Below the pieces are notes generated by a model. That model saw only the letters and a list, made by a program, of their open reading frames with translations. It had not been told where the DNA came from and made no database searches. A stretch of 64,000 nucleotides of DNA, from positions 888,818,184 to 888,882,183 of the forward strand of contig CM062817.1 of the NCBI GenBank assembly GCA_031772625.1, in the 5' to 3' direction. Position 1 is the first letter of the stretch. Every line of letters starts with the position of its first letter. A program made the translations under genes and the position numbers. The DNA comes from Pinus tabuliformis (taxonomy: Eukaryota; Streptophyta; Pinopsida; Pinales; Pinaceae). This document shows positions 11,564 through 21,021 of the stretch, in pieces.

Positions 11564-11863
11564 TCAAACAATCATGAGGGTAGTCCAAGAGTCATAAGGG
11601 AGGTGAATGATTACCCCATTTGTTATATATACACCCTCACTGCTCATGTAAAGTAATTTTGACCTTGGAACCTTAGAATTTTCTCCTAAAGATGATGTGA
11701 TGAATGGTGGATGATATCCATAAAGTGCCATAAATGAGGTCATTTTTGTTGTGGTATGGAAGGAAGTGTTATACCACCATACTTCCATAGGTAACCACTT
11801 GATCCATTGTGTTTGTTTATCAGATACAAAGCAACAAATATATCCTTCCAAACATATGTTCAC
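11564..11863 (-). pseudogene. Chromovirus integrase, C-terminal part
   Basis: The frame reads WIKWLPMEVWWYNTSFHTTT and KMTSFMALYGYHPPFITSS, the conserved stretch after the catalytic Glu of Gypsy integrases that contacts DNA. It then loses similarity. It is separated from the core segment on its right by roughly 90 bp that includes the missing catalytic Glu region and at least one frameshift. Confidence 0.75.
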
Positions 11864-11953
11864 AATCTCAGTTTTCCTACCAGATTGAGGATGATAAGAT
11901 GAGCTATGAGCTAATTGAGTACCAAAACAAGAAAATAATTTTGTCCAAAAAAT

Positions 11954-12379
11954 TCAAGTGAAAATGGGATCTCTTTCACTTGCAATAATCTTTGGGCTTC
12001 CATGTAGCTTTTTAAATATTTCCATAAATTTAGTATCAATTGCAGTGGCTTTGAATGGATGAAATAGTGCATAAAAGTGTGCATACTTGGTAATTCTATC
12101 GATTATGACCATGATGATACTATTTCCTTCAGACTTGTGTAAAACTATGATAAAATCCATTGAGACATCCTCCCAACACTGGCCTGGAATGGCTAAAGTT
12201 TGTAACAAACCTAGGGTCTTAATTTTCTCAACTTTATTTTGTTGGAAAACCAAAAATTTTGCCACAAATTTCTGAATATCAGATTTAAGGCCATCCAGAA
12301 AAAAAAATTCCTTCTTGACCCCGTGGTAAGTTTTTAAAAATCCCGAGTGCCATCCTAAAGGAGAGGTGCGCAATTCCAA
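11954..12379 (-). pseudogene. Chromovirus integrase, zinc-binding and core
   Basis: HSGFLKTYHGVKKEF begins the HHCC region, but the Cys pair of the family is replaced (FLVFQQNKVE instead of CxxCQ). The core shows MDFIIVLHKSEGNSIIMVII with the first Asp, and IASERDPIFT where the second catalytic Asp of the DRDP motif's usual context has become Glu-Arg-Asp. The third acid is not in this frame. An inactive remnant; the family assignment is secure. Confidence 0.8.
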
Positions 12380-12388
12380 AAGAATATT

Positions 12389-12607
12389 TTATTTTATTTT
12401 GGAATTCTTACATAGATATAAGTGAACTTTGTGCCATAATGAATCATTTTTCCATATAAATGTATTAGATGTACTAGTATCTTGCTGTAACTTTTGAATG
12501 AGTGTCCACACCTCTTCGTCATTTTTCCATTCATCCCTTGCTTTAGTTATCCAATTAGGTTGGATAATAGAAATGGCACAGAAAAATGCTTCCACATCCT
12601 CATCCAT
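12389..12607 (-). pseudogene. Chromovirus RNase H-integrase linker
   Basis: The residues AISIIQPNWITKARDEWKND and later TFIWKNDSLWHKVHLYLCKN match the linker between RNase H and the integrase zinc domain of chromovirus Pol in position and style (helical, then a short beta segment ending before the HHCC domain). No catalytic function of its own. Confidence 0.6.
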
Positions 12608-12730
12608 TCTCGAGGGTGCATCTACAACAACATTTTGCTTTCATTTTTTGTTGATGATTTTAAAGTCATAACCCAACATATTTGTGACCCATTTTTGTTG
12701 CTCTTCTGAAGATAATATTTGTTCCAAAAA

Positions 12731-12997
12731 TTATTTGAGACTATCATGATCTGTTTTTACCTTGAAGTGTCTTCCCATTAGGTAAGGGCACCATTGCTTC
12801 AAGGCATGTAGTATTTCCAACATTTCCTTCTCATAAATGGGTTTTTGTAAATAATTTCCCCTGATTGGACTACTTTCAAAAACAATGAGTCTTCCTTCTT
12901 GCATTAAAACAACACCAATTCCATTTCCTGAGGCATCACATTCAACAATAAAGGTTTTTGTGAAGTCTAGTGTAGCTAATGATAGAGCTTGGCACAT
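12731..12997 (-). pseudogene. Chromovirus RNase H
   Basis: All three acidic positions of the Gypsy RNase H are present: FIVECDASGNGIGVVLMQEG (Asp), IYEKEMLEILHALKQW (Glu) and FKVKTDHDSLK (Asp). The frame is only 88 codons; the domain ends are in other frames. The domain itself keeps its active site, unlike the RT and protease of this element. Confidence 0.8.
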
Positions 12998-13291
12998 TAC
13001 CTATTTAATATGTTCAAAGTCCTTAGTTGCTTCTAGATTCCAAAAAAAATCATCTTTCTTTAGTAATGTTGTTATAGATGTTGCTATTTTCCGCTAATTC
13101 TTAACAAAATTGTGATAATACCTTGTCAACTCGAGAAATCCTCAAAGATGATTTAGGGTTGTGGGGATTTTCCATTCCTTAATGGATTTGATTTTGTTAG
13201 GGTCTACCTTAACACCCTCATGAGATACAATATGACCCAAATATTCCATCTCGTGGGACCCAAAGAAACATTTGGGGGATTTTGCATATAA

Positions 13292-14044
13292 TTATTTCTC
13301 CTCCAATAGTTTGAGCACCCTGTCAACATGTTGAACATGATCCTTCCAAGACTTGTTGTAGATTAGTATATCATAAAAGAAAACTAACACAAATTTTCTA
13401 AAAAAGGGTTTGAAAATAGAATTCATCAAACCTTGAAATGTGAAAGGTGCATTAGTAAGGCCAAAAGGAATGACTAGAAATTCATAATGACTTTCATGAG
13501 TTCTAAATGTTGTCTTCAGAATGTCTTCAATTTTCATTCCAATTTGATGATATCTTGAGCAAAGATCCAACTTGGTGAAGTATATTTATCCATGTAATTC
13601 ATCCAACAATTAATCAATGACAATGGGAAATTTATCTTAGTGAACTTTTTGATCTCCCTATAATCCAGACACACGCCATGATCCATCCATCTTGTGTACA
13701 AATACTATTGGAGCAAAGAAAGAACTTTGGCTAGGTTGAATTATATCAGTCTATAGCATTTCTGCAGCCATATGTTCAATTTAAATCTTTTGGGCATATA
13801 GATATCTATAATGTCTGATGTTTGGAGGAAAAATTCCTAGAATCAAGTGAATAACATTATCATGATCATGAATAGGTGGGAGACCATTGGGAGTCTCAAA
13901 AACCTTGGAATGATTGTCAAGGACTCTTTGGAAATCTGGATAAATGGGAGACTTAAATGTTTGAACATCTAGTGAGCATAATTGTGCAATGACACCTTGT
14001 TGTTGCTTCTTCAAAAGCTTTGTCGGTCCATTAGACATGATCAT
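13292..14044 (-). pseudogene. Chromovirus reverse transcriptase (broken YxDD)
   Basis: Two open segments with a frame-shifted gap between. The upstream one (14044-13781) has the RT entry region (HSKVFETPNGLPPIHDHDN). The downstream one (13570-13292) has [32 protein letters not shown] and [15 protein letters not shown]. The catalytic FxDD of the family is FFYD here, so one of the two palm Asp residues is lost. The lines between 13571 and 13780 still read as RT (start of the palm) but contain stops. The element could not have moved itself in this state. Confidence 0.8.
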
Positions 14045-14079
14045 CTTCTAGGTTTCCAAAAAATACCCCTCAATTAAAT

Positions 14080-14480
14080 TTCCCTTCCTTCACAGAAAAA
14101 TTTCAAAAAGAGTTCTTGAAAAATAAAAGCTATCATCCCCAAAGATTGTAACCATTACACTCCTAATACAACATCAGTACCACCCATTGGAATGCCAATC
14201 ATTGGAATATTCAATACATATTCCCCCATGGTTATATTGATATTATTTCACTTCCCTGAGAAATTTATAGTTCCTCCATCTACAACCATCACTTGACTCT
14301 ATGGTGTTGCGTATAGAAATAAATTCAAATCCTTGGCTATCTTACAATGAATAAAATTATGGGTACTCTCTGAATAAATCAATATTATTATCATTTTCTT
14401 CTTGATATATCCTTTTATCTTGAGATCTTAAGGAGTGGTAATTCCCATCGATGCATTACAATATATTGTCAAATTCATGT
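14080..14480 (-). pseudogene. Chromovirus aspartic protease remnant
   Basis: No long ORF, but on the minus strand near 14341-14395 a frame reads ILIYSESTHNFIHCKIAKDL. This is the family's LIDSGSTHNFIH motif with the catalytic Asp changed to Tyr and the Gly to Glu. Further along, MGEYVLNIPMIGIPMGGTDV is the conserved flap/C-terminal region. Several stops interrupt it. It lies where protease belongs, between gag and RT. Confidence 0.65.
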
Positions 14481-14811
14481 CTTCTTCTTTAGTTGTTGGT
14501 GTTGGTTCCTAGTGTATATCTTCTTATTTTGATGTTTCATGTTCCTTTTCTTCCTCTTCTTACAAATCTATGTAACATAATTTATTCTCGACACACTTAT
14601 GACCTTTAGTGTATTTTCTATCAAAATTGTAACAAAGCCATTTTGCTCTTTTTTACTCCTGTTTTTGTGGTGTCAACCTTGTAGGTTGAATGAGGCTAGG
14701 AGTGACAACACTTCCATATTTATAGTTGTGAGTGGTAGGCCTCCTTATTGCAATAATTTTTCTTTCAAATTCTATTTCCACCCTAAATTCCTTCTCCAAT
14801 CAATTAGGTTC

Positions 14812-15735
14812 CTAAAGTCGAACCTCATGTTGGATGTTATCCTTTAAAGTACCTATGAAGATATCAATCACATGCTCCTTTGAAATATCAATTACCTTGA
14901 TATTAAATATTTGGAAGTTCTCAATATTCTCTGCCATTGGACCCTTTTGTTTGAGACTTATCAATTGGATAATGAGGGTGTTTCTCTGTGTATCGTCATA
15001 ATGTGCTATCAATTCCTCTTGTCAAAATTGACCAAGTGACAAGAAATTTAAAAGAAAAATCCATCGATACCATACAAATTGATTAGGTTCTAAATATAAA
15101 GATGAAATGCATACCTTTTATTTGTTTTTCACATCGCGTAGACCAAAGAATTTCTCCATCTGTAGTATCCATGTTACCGAATCCTTGCTATCAAACTTCC
15201 TCATATAAATCTTAGGAATGTGGTTGGTTTTTAACCCAAAGTTTGAGTCTCTAAAATCATGATTCCCATTCTTTTTTTTTCATTGTAATTTTTATGGACC
15301 ACCTTGTCACCATTAGGAAGCCTGTATTGTAGAAACTTTTCCAAACCTTCCTTTAAACCTTCCATGTCTGCTTTTAAATCATTCATGTCGCCTTTTATTT
15401 CCACTTTTAAACCATCCATGTTGCCTTTTTTTCTTTCTATTAAACCATTCATGTCGCCTTTTAAACCATCCATGTCCTCTTTAAAACATCCATTCCCCTT
15501 TTAGTTCATCTTTGGTTGATCTTTGTGAGAGTGAAATTTGTTGCACTTGGTCCTGTAATTTATATATATCATGTTGCAATTCTTCCTCTTCATGCATCAT
15601 AGTATTTATTTCTAAGGGCTTGATGGGTGTAGAATTATGTTGTTTGGGAAGCATTATAGAACCAATTAATGATATATGTACCAAACTATGCCCTTTGAAT
15701 AAATTCAAATTATTTTTCAGACAAAATTTATGCAA
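14812..15735 (-). pseudogene. Chromovirus gag remnant with repeated coiled-coil segment
   Basis: Three open pieces. 15735-15481 is the N-terminus, containing a helical run (EEELQHDIYKLQDQVQQISL). 15473-15231 contains repeats of MDGLK-G/V-D/E type units (MDGLKGDMNGL, MDGLKVEIKGDMNDLKADME), which would make a coiled coil. 15012-14812 is the capsid-like retrotransposon gag segment (QLISLKQKGPMAENIENF, IDIFIGTLKDNIQHEVRL). Gag forms the particle that packages element RNA. Frameshifts separate the pieces. No zinc knuckle was found. Confidence 0.65.
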
Positions 15736-16236
15736 ATTTAATTTAGAGCTTGATTTTGAGCTTGTTGATAGGTTGATCTTGAAACTCTTGTATCTTTTTG
15801 ATTTTGGACTCCCAAGGTCTGAAATTTCATCCTATGGTATCCCTGTGTGTCCTCTTTCCAACACAACTAGATAAACAAAGGTTGGATTCTTCAAGGTACA
15901 TTTATGCCAAATCACCCAAGATGACATGCTTATGGATTGGTTCAATAGAGAGAACTTGTATAGAATTCCAAGTGTCACTATGTCAACATTTGGCCCTGAA
16001 AATGGTACTCAAGAAATCGTGAAATTTCCTCCACTTTTTACGGAATTTAATTTGGATGCCCCAAATGAAAGTTATGGCGATTTTCCCCAAGACACTTGTT
16101 TGAGATAGAATTCTAGAGCATATATTACCATAAATTCCTTGAATCATATATATGAGAATATAGTGAACAAATATCTAATTTTTTTACAAGATTTTCATCA
16201 AAATTTCATTTCCATATGGTAGAAATTTCAGCTTTG
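15736..16236 (-). other. Chromovirus gag leader, left half
   Basis: Non-coding, or decayed upstream gag, between the gag start and the Athila-like insertion point. I saw nothing else in it. It continues after the insertion at 27728. Confidence 0.4.
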
Positions 16237-16241
16237 GAAGC
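16237..16241. repeat. Target-site duplication, left copy (GAAGC)
   Basis: GAAGC directly precedes the TG that opens the LTR at 16242; the identical GAAGC follows the CA that closes the other LTR, at 27723-27727. A 5-bp duplication is typical of Ty3/Gypsy integrase. Confidence 0.9.
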
Positions 16242-17719
16242 TGTAGTGGTTCCAGCTAGGGTACTAGACTAGACTCTATATTTAATATCGACCAAGGTGC
16301 GTAAGCTTAGAGGCGTGGTCTAAAATATATAGACATAAAGAATCTCTGGCCAAGTGATTAGGATGTAGGATACAAGGCTTCTTTACGGAAGACCGGAATA
16401 TGTAGCCTATCATTCACACACCTAGATTACCCTACTGGTATGCTTGATTACAGTGCTTGTTATGAGATGCATCTATCGCATCAAGCCATGAACCTAAGGA
16501 CTGTGTATGACTGTAACAACGATTTTAACCTCCTTACAGAGATATCACTCGAAAACCCTTGTTTGGTAAACACACACAGCATGCAGAGATATTTACACTA
16601 TCAAACTATATAGAGAAAGCATAAATGAACTGTGAAGCAAAACAGAGTTTATGATATAATGTCTTTATGAGTCACACAGGGATCGAGTCCCTTACAAGAC
16701 TCCCTTCCAGATCCTAGTGCTGACCATTCAACATAACCATAAACCATTCATAAGTGCACACAATATACATGCAATGAAAATCAAAGGCTATTGAAATCAA
16801 AAACTATGTAACTGCTATGCAAACCATGAACTGTATAAATCGAAAGCTATGTAATCGTACTGTGATGCAAACCATATGCGATATAAATCAAAAGCTATGT
16901 AAATACTGTGATGCAAACCATATGCGATATAAATCAAAAGCTATGTAAATACTGTGCAAACATGTGATAACTAAAATGTAACAAAACAAGTGAACAGTAT
17001 ACCAATCGAAGAACGCAGGGCCCATCCGCGCCTAAGGGTATACTGGTTATAACTGATCAGCTATCAAATCAACGCAAGAAGGATACACACGGTCGTGACT
17101 GTGAATAGGTATGTGTATTAACTTAAAACTCTGTTCTGAGAAATACGATTCAACAATTCAACCACTAAACTCTAAACATAACCCTGACTGTATTTACATA
17201 TGCGTACGCACAGCCATGTCATCAATACAATGAATGTACATTCGGTTGTTGCCGCTTTTATCACATAAGCCTTTTTAAAATGTTTCCATGCCAAGTGTTT
17301 CAAAAAGAACAAAAAGACTAAAATGAAAATGGAACGATGTTGTTTCTGCTTTTGTCTGTCAGAGTGCCCTGCTTTGACTTAAGTTGACCGCATACATAGG
17401 AGGCTCGATTTGGCTGGGAGATAGGTGTTTGTCCATGCTTGGACATTCTGCTTTTCGCCCATGCCTTTCGTTCTAGCTCATTTGCTGCGCCACATGTCAA
17501 ACGATAAGCTCATTACAGGATGTAGGTACTTCCTGTAACCAAGTCATCAAAAACTTCCAATTCTTGAACATAAAACCCCTAAATTAATTTCTATGCAATT
17601 TAATAACTATAAAACGATTAATAATCAATATTCAAGGATTTTGAGGGATATATGATGAAAATGTATGGATAAATGACATGTTTTTGGGAAGGAAAAAGGG
17701 TCTTGGGATGATATCAACA
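16242..17719 (-). repeat. Athila-like 3' LTR
   Basis: Starts TGTAGTGGTTCCAGCTAGGG and ends GGATGATATCAACA in plus-strand reading. It aligns along its full length with 26244-27722. It carries a 46-bp internal tandem repeat (about 16840-16965). A 60-codon minus frame near 17318-17500 is present in both LTRs but shows no family features, so I do not call it a gene. Confidence 0.93.
16835..16965. repeat. 46-bp tandem repeat inside the Athila-like LTR
   Basis: Unit GCGATATAAATCAAAAGCTA plus TGTAAATACTGTGATGCAAACC, about 2.5-3 copies. The same array is in the other LTR at about 26837-26965. Confidence 0.8.
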
Positions 17720-17733
17720 TCTCTCCCCGACTT
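17720..17733 (-). other. Polypurine tract of the Athila-like element
   Basis: On the minus strand AAGTCGGGGAGAGA abuts the TGTTGATATC start of the 3' LTR. This is where plus-strand DNA synthesis would be primed. Confidence 0.75.
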
Positions 17734-17750
17734 AAGGACTTAGCATGTCC

Positions 17751-18218
17751 TCATGCTATCCCGGAAGTACTCCCTTTGAATTCTGTCCCTGCATGGATCT
17801 CTGCTGCCTTGAGCAAGGTATCTACATTCTTCTGCACCTGGTGATCTTTTTGTCCCTTGAGCTCCTGATTTAACTTTTTATATTTTTCTTTAAGAGCCTT
17901 CTTTTGATTGTACCACTTAGTGGCCCAGTTGGAAATCTCAGTTTGCTCAGTCTCCAACTCACTGATTCTTTCCTTTAGCTTTTCATTTGTTTTCTGTGTT
18001 TCTTTGCTTTGCGCCCTGAGCATTTCATTTTCCCTTTTAATAACTTTTTCCAACATGTTAGCTTCCATGAGCTCTTCCTTCAATTCTTCAATTTGTTTTT
18101 CTAACTTCTTCTGTCTTTTGGTGGGAGGTGGTGAACATTTCTCCTGTTTGTTATGGCTCTCTACCTCCATGTCAACTTCTGGTGCTGGTAGTGAATGGTC
18201 ACCACTCTCAACATCCAC
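17751..18218 (-). pseudogene. Env-position ORF, C-terminal coiled-coil half
   Basis: 155 codons in the same frame as the 348-codon ORF on its right, separated only by a TGA (18285-18287) and 22 open codons; they look like one ancestral ORF of about 525 codons. After an acidic start, residues 31-38 read PPTKRQKK, a possible nuclear localisation signal. Residues about 38-140 are a long Glu/Lys-rich coiled coil (KQIEELKEELMEANML, KLKERISELETEQTEI). No signal peptide or membrane segment is evident, so it is not a typical envelope protein. The role is unknown; coiled-coil C-termini also occur in other plant retrotransposon extra ORFs. Confidence 0.6.
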
Positions 18219-18284
18219 TTGTGCAGGTGCATGAGATTCAAACTGGTCTTCTTGCAGCTGAGTTTTTGGTGTCCTCCTTGTTCT

Positions 18285-19331
18285 TCATGAGTAGGTGGTA
18301 AAAATTTTGTCTTTCTCAGCCCTCCTGGCATCCTCTTTTTGCATGTTCTTGGTCCTTATGCTGCCCACAGGTAGAGGTGCTCTACTGGCTTTGGACACTG
18401 GAATTTCCTCATCAATGTCCTTCATAAACCCTGAATCTTCTTGCACTTCCTCTTTTTCCTCCTCATCTCTGATTTGATTGACAGCTAAGAATTCTTTCCA
18501 TGGCTTCCCTCGCTTCTGCAACTCATGTTCAATGAGGATTTTAATTAGGCCAAAATGGTACAGGCTTTTGTCTTCATTCCCTTTTTGCTTCTGGATAGTT
18601 TTGGCCATCTTTGTTAAACTTTGCAGCAGAAAATATGGCACACTGATTACACATTGTTTCTTTAAATGGAGGAGTAGCTTGATGTGGTATAGATAAACAA
18701 TACTATACCTACCTTCACAGGTTATGAACTTTTGAATAATGTAAACCATTTCATCCCAAGGATGAACTAACCAACTTCTTGGAACACCCTTCTTCCAGTT
18801 TACTGAGGAAACTCTAGATCTGGACATGAACTGTGTCCATGATTTCTCCTTAAATTGTTTAGTTTTAAAGTACTTCTCTCCCTCGGGACTGAGTCCAATT
18901 GCCTGAGCTATGGTATCCTCTGAGATTCTGAAGGAGAAGGTGCCTATTAGGGCCTTTTCTCCATTAAAGGTGAAGGCAAATTGTTTGGTGATTTCCTCAT
19001 TACTCCCATGGAATTTTTCCAGAAAAGGTAACCACTGTGCTTCTCTAAGAATCTCAATGCAATCCTTATGGTATTGAGAGCTGTCAAATGTACTGGGTTC
19101 GACCTTATTAGTCATGGTGATGGCAGAGGGTGTGCCTCGAACCCTTCTCTGTCTACACTCTTTAAAATTTAAACACAGAAATGCCAAGTTGGTTACCTGG
19201 TATATATCGCTTCCTTCAGTCTTCAATATGGTGTTTGGCCGGTCGATATGACTGTGATGGGAGTTAGAAGTAGAATGGTGATGCTGTCCCTTTTCGGCGC
19301 TCACTAGTTTCACTGTGTAAACCGACCCCAA
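18285..19331 (-). CDS. Env-position extra ORF of the Athila-like element (348 aa)
   Basis: A long open frame between pol and the 3' LTR, in the sense direction. Residues about 90-150 contain a compact, likely globular region (IEILREAQWLPFLEKFHGSN, GTFSFRISEDTIAQAIGLSP). Its style resembles the widespread 'putative plant transposon protein' extra ORFs of plant Gypsy elements; that match is from memory of pattern and is tentative. The C-terminus becomes acidic/basic and low complexity (DEEEKEEVQEDSGF) and leads, across one TGA, into a coiled coil. No transmembrane helix is evident. A 57-bp repeat array overlaps its upstream edge. It could be a packaging or host-interaction protein; function is not inferred. 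Confidence 0.6.
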   Translation of the reverse strand: MGSVYTVKLVSAEKGQHHHSTSNSHHSHIDRPNTILKTEGSDIYQVTNLAFLCLNFKECRQRRVRGTPSAITMTNKVEPSTFDSSQYHKDCIEILREAQWLPFLEKFHGSNEEITKQFAFTFNGEKALIGTFSFRISEDTIAQAIGLSPEGEKYFKTKQFKEKSWTQFMSRSRVSSVNWKKGVPRSWLVHPWDEMVYIIQKFITCEGRYSIVYLYHIKLLLHLKKQCVISVPYFLLQSLTKMAKTIQKQKGNEDKSLYHFGLIKILIEHELQKRGKPWKEFLAVNQIRDEEEKEEVQEDSGFMKDIDEEIPVSKASRAPLPVGSIRTKNMQKEDARRAEKDKIFTTYS

Positions 19332-19334
19332 ACG

Positions 19335-19495
19335 GTGATATTCTCCTCAGCGCTCCTTGCTTCAGATTTTCACTTTGTAACTCCACAAAATGATAATAAT
19401 CTCCTCGCGCTCCTTGCTTTTGATTCTCACCAACTCCACCCAAATGATAATAATCTCCTCGCGCTCCTTGGTTTTTGATTCTCACTTTGGAAGTT
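19335..19495. repeat. ~57-bp tandem repeat upstream of the env-position ORF
   Basis: Three copies of CGCGCTCCTTGCTTTTGATT-type units, each ending in AAATGATAATAATCTCCTCG. On the minus strand the copies encode a repeated QGARGDYYH peptide in a short frame, which may be only a by-product of periodicity. Confidence 0.75.
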
Positions 19496-19722
19496 ATGGG
19501 AATCGAGGGTGGAAAGGGTGATGAAATGACCCTGTACTCACTTCACCATATAATCATTCATTTAAAAACAGAGTGCTGTACGCTTGCATGCAATGTTATC
19601 ACAAGAATGCTGAGAGCGTACCCATAGTGCTGGGCTATAATGCTGGGTGGCGAAGTTATGATTCGGCTGTGTGTGTGGAGTCAAATATATATAGGTTGCT
19701 TTTTATGATTTGACTGTATGGA

Positions 19723-19725
<3 letters not shown>

Positions 19726-19753
<28 letters not shown>
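19726..19753. repeat. (TA)n microsatellite
   Basis: An uninterrupted TA run of about 28 bp in the 3' region of the Athila-like element. Confidence 0.9.
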
Positions 19754-19754
<1 letters not shown>

Positions 19755-20099
19755 GCCGCTTCCACATCTATCTCATCCTTTCTATTTAAAAATACACAGC
19801 TCACCACGTGCCCTCTTCAATTAGCATTCGGTCACATAGAGAATGTTGGTATGCCTGTAGGGTATATGACAAGGTAGATGTGTTGGTAATGGATATGGAT
19901 AGGTTAATGTAGGGGAATGATGAGAATTGGTGGGATAAGGGTAATGGATTGATGTATATGGGTGTCCTTGAAATCAATTACAACAACTTATAGTCACCAA
20001 AGTTACATTAAAAACCAATCTAGGAAATTAAATGCTTAAGAACAGAAATACATTACTCCTTTGTTGATCATTTGACATGCTGAGTTGCTAATTCTTTTT
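19754..20099. other. Non-coding spacer in the Athila-like 3' region
   Basis: I see no gene, RNA or repeat unit in this stretch. It separates the TA microsatellite from the AACAGGTCCC motif array. Confidence 0.5.
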
Positions 20100-20595
20100 G
20101 ACTGTTCTTTTTGGCAGGTCCTCTGAGGGAGGTTGAATGCACAGGTCACAGGTCTTTTGAGAAATTTTTTTGAAGATATAACAGGTCCCTTTGAAAGATT
20201 TGAATGTACAGGTCCCTTAAGAAAACTGAATGTAACAGGTCCTTTGAGAAAACTGAAGGTGTTCATGCAGCTCTTTGTATTGTTACAGGTTCACTGAGCT
20301 TGCCATTTGCTGAAGTGTTGGTGCCCAAATCCTTGTAGAAGCTTGGTGGAAGTCTGTTGAAGTAGCCTTTGGTGTCAAAAAACTTTGTTTTAACAGGTCC
20401 CAACTGAATGTTTTAAACAGGTCCCATTACTGCTGATTGGAATGTCTTAACAGGTACCAATTGCTTTAACAGGTCCCTTCTGAAAATCTTAAACAGGTCC
20501 CATGACTGCTGGTGTTGGACTACTGGTGTTGGTAGCATAGATGTCTGAACAGAACAGGTCCCCCTGCAAAATATATATAACCAGGTCCCTCTGAA
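20100..20595. repeat. Array of AACAGGTCCC-type motifs
   Basis: About 13-15 occurrences of ACAGGTCCC or one-mismatch forms, irregularly spaced by 15-60 bp, some in longer units such as CCTTTGAGAAAACTGAATGT. It lies between pol and the env-position ORF. There is no coding signal (the small minus ORF at 20036-20266 just reads through the repeats). Unlike the other arrays here, the motif is short and the spacing variable. Confidence 0.75.
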
Positions 20596-20745
20596 ATAAA
20601 ATCATGACAGAACAGCTTATTTGTTAAAGTCTGGAATTACTGCTGGTAACAAGCTGCTGTTGGAATCTTACAATGAAATATAGAATAAGAAATCTGAAAT
20701 ATTTACAAGGGAGAGATAAAAGTAATAGAACAGGCATGCTGATGC

Positions 20746-20785
20746 CTCTCTCCCCGACTTAAAGGTTGACTTGTCCTCAAGTCAT
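20746..20785 (-). other. Second purine-tract-like site (internal copy of the 3' PPT)
   Basis: CTCTCTCCCCGACTTAAAGG (plus strand), followed by TTGACTTGTCCTCAAGTCAT, closely repeats the sequence beside the 3' LTR at 17720-17760 (TCTCTCCCCGACTTAAGGAC, then TAGCATGTCCTCATGCTAT). On the minus strand it gives a second AAGTCGGGGAGAGAG tract 3 kb upstream of the terminal one. It marks the border of the pol 3' end and the extra-ORF region. Confidence 0.65.
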
Positions 20786-20954
20786 GATGCAACTGAGAAA
20801 TGAAACAATGAACAAGAGAAACAGAATTCATACCCGCCAATAAATTGGTTTTCAGGTAGGAATTCGGGGTTAGATTGCGCCAGATACTGGTTTTCACATC
20901 TAACCCATTATTATTTTTTAGTTTTTGTTTTATTTATTTATTTATTTTTTATTT

Positions 20955-20998
<44 letters not shown>
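20955..20998 (-). repeat. Poly(A) tract (minus strand) just after pol
   Basis: A near-pure run of about 42 T on the plus strand (A on the element's coding strand), with more T-rich sequence to 20925. It begins about 25 bp beyond the pol stop codon. Confidence 0.9.
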
Positions 20999-21021
20999 TT
21001 TGAAATTGAAAGGAAATGAAA

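Larger units (their letters stand above)
11564..16241 (-). mobile_element. Decayed minus-strand chromovirus (Ty3/Gypsy), body
   Basis: Reading right to left the order is gag, protease, RT, RNase H, integrase, the Ty3/Gypsy order. Every domain is recognisable but broken by frameshifts, stops and lost catalytic residues. The leader is interrupted at 16241 by the Athila-like insertion; its sequence resumes at 27723 and leads to a tRNA-Met-type primer site at 27799-27810 and an LTR from 27819. The GAAGC target duplication shows the two halves were once continuous. A matching 3' LTR left of 11564 was not identified. A chromodomain is not visible, so 'chromovirus' rests on RT/RNase H/integrase motifs. 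Confidence 0.7.

Noticed and set aside
20100..20595. CRISPR-like spaced repeats (AACAGGTCCC)
   Set aside because: Core far too short, spacing irregular and no associated genes; plant context.
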